This document shows, piece after piece, positions 4,469 to 5,230 of a stretch of DNA of 5,230 nucleotides (positions are counted from its first letter, which is position 1; the number at the start of each line of letters is the position of its first letter). A program made the position numbers and the translations under genes. The stretch comes from an uncultured Sphingomonas sp. (lineage in GTDB: Bacteria > Pseudomonadota > Alphaproteobacteria > Sphingomonadales > Sphingomonadaceae): assembly GCA_946886845.1 (NCBI GenBank), contig CAMPJH010000114.1, positions 1-5,230 on the forward strand. Direction: 5' to 3'. The notes under the pieces are model-generated. The model ran no database searches. It was not told where the DNA came from and saw only the letters and a program-made list of their open reading frames with translations.

Positions 4469-5230
4469 TTGCGCGTCCGTCGGCTGAAGCTCACCGGTTT
4501 CAAGAGCTTCGTCGAACCTTCCGAGCTCAGGATCGAGCCCGGGTTGACCGGAGTCGTCGGGCCCAACGGCTGCGGCAAGTCCAATCTGCTCGAGGCCATC
4601 CGCTGGGTGATGGGCGAAGGCAGCCCCAAATCGCTCCGCGGCGACGGCATGGAGGACGTGATCTTCGCCGGCACCGCGACCCGGCCGCCGCGCGACTTCG
4701 CCGAGGTATCGCTGCTGGTCGAGCGCGACGGCGACGATGACGAGGCCGGCGAGGGCGAAGTGACCCGCCGGATCGAGCGCGGCGCCGGCTCGGCCTATCG
4801 GATCGACGGTCGCGACGTTCGCGCCAAGGACGTTTCGCTGCTGTTCGCCGACGCCGCAACCGGCGCGCATTCGCCGGCGCTGGTCAGCCAAGGCAAAGTG
4901 GGATCGATCATTGCGTCGAAGCCGACCGAACGCCGCCTGTTGCTCGAGGAGGCCGCCGGGATCGCCGGGCTTCATGCCCGTCGCAAGGATGCCGAGCAGA
5001 AGCTACGCGCCGCCGAAGCCAATCTTGCCCGCCTGTCCGAGATCCTTGGCGAGCAGGAGCAGAGAGCGGCGACGCTGAGGCGCCAGGCGCGCGCCGCCGA
5101 GCGCTATCGCCAGCTGACCGACAAGATCCGTGCAGTCGAAGCGCGGCTGGTCCACGCGCGCTGGGCCGAGGCCGACGCCGCCGCGGAGCAGGCGACTCGC
5201 GACGCCGCCGGCGCCGAGCAGGAAGTCGAG
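4469..5230 (+). CDS. smc: Chromosome segregation ATPase SMC, N-terminal part (runs off the window)
   Basis: SMC forms the ATP-driven condensin ring, with ScpA and ScpB, that organises and helps separate newly replicated chromosomes. The window holds 254 residues; whole proteins are usually about 1150. Residues 1-30 match the SMC N-terminus (LKLTGFKSFVEPSEL at 6-20). The Walker A is GPNGCGKS (31-38), followed by NLLEAIRWVMGE. Gln141 in SQGKVGSI and the segment 151-165 ending LLLEEAAGI are the conserved head-domain elements before the arm. From about 172 a charged Ala/Glu/Arg heptad-like stretch begins the coiled coil. An acidic insert (88-98, Asp/Glu/Gly) sits between head strands. Walker B and signature motif would be at the missing C-terminus. 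The TTG start follows the dsbA-like stop by 25 nt, so it probably belongs to the dciA operon. Confidence 0.97.
   Translation, partial: MRVRRLKLTGFKSFVEPSELRIEPGLTGVVGPNGCGKSNLLEAIRWVMGEGSPKSLRGDGMEDVIFAGTATRPPRDFAEVSLLVERDGDDDEAGEGEVTRRIERGAGSAYRIDGRDVRAKDVSLLFADAATGAHSPALVSQGKVGSIIASKPTERRLLLEEAAGIAGLHARRKDAEQKLRAAEANLARLSEILGEQEQRAATLRRQARAAERYRQLTDKIRAVEARLVHARWAEADAAAEQATRDAAGAEQEVE

Noticed and set aside
3649..4975. Long minus-strand open frames across the dsbA-like gene and smc
   Set aside because: Both underlying plus-strand genes have diagnostic motifs (CPHC with cis-Pro; Walker A). The antisense frames are by-products of high GC at third positions.

Overview
This is a GC-rich chromosomal window with strongly G/C-biased third codon positions. 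It most likely comes from an alphaproteobacterium of the Sphingomonadales. The grounds are the gene order mutY / DUF721 (dciA) / DsbA-like / smc, the style of the membrane-anchored cytochrome c, the DUF2171 stress-type protein, and a textbook alphaproteobacterial EcfG promoter. The taxonomic call is an inference from recognisable protein families, not from a search. I see no insertion sequence, phage gene, CRISPR array or other sign of horizontal transfer.

Layout. Bases 1-46 hold the last codons of an unidentified plus-strand gene. A minus-strand tRNA-Ala(CGC) with encoded CCA follows at 108-183, with a plausible sigma70-type promoter at 236-264. The 227-nt gap 184-410 also holds tandem plus-strand hairpins ending in T6 (270-310) and an EcfG-type promoter, GGAAC-N17-CGTT (325-350). 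That promoter drives a 315-aa protein combining an acidic/basic N-terminus, a Gly/Tyr-rich middle and a C-terminal DUF2171 domain (411-1358). Converging on it with 21 nt between is a minus-strand membrane-anchored class I cytochrome c (1380-2012). The next minus-strand gene is mutY (2107-3105). Back to back with mutY, a plus-strand run begins: a DUF721/DciA-family protein (3133-3693), a DsbA-like thiol:disulfide protein (3694-4443) and the start of smc (4469 to the window edge).

How the genes relate. The right half is a genome-maintenance neighbourhood: adenine/8-oxoG repair (MutY), a predicted replicative-helicase loader (DciA) and chromosome organisation (SMC), with a periplasmic oxidoreductase in the middle of the operon. 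The left half is a translation gene, a predicted general-stress-response gene and an electron-transport gene. No stretch over 300 bases lacks a gene.

Most of the window is ordinary housekeeping sequence, and I do not see a new multi-gene system. The observations most worth following are regulatory: the EcfG promoter in front of the DUF2171 gene, a perfect 9-base DnaA box (3059-3067) inside the mutY 5' end just upstream of dciA, and an inverted repeat over the probable cytochrome promoter.
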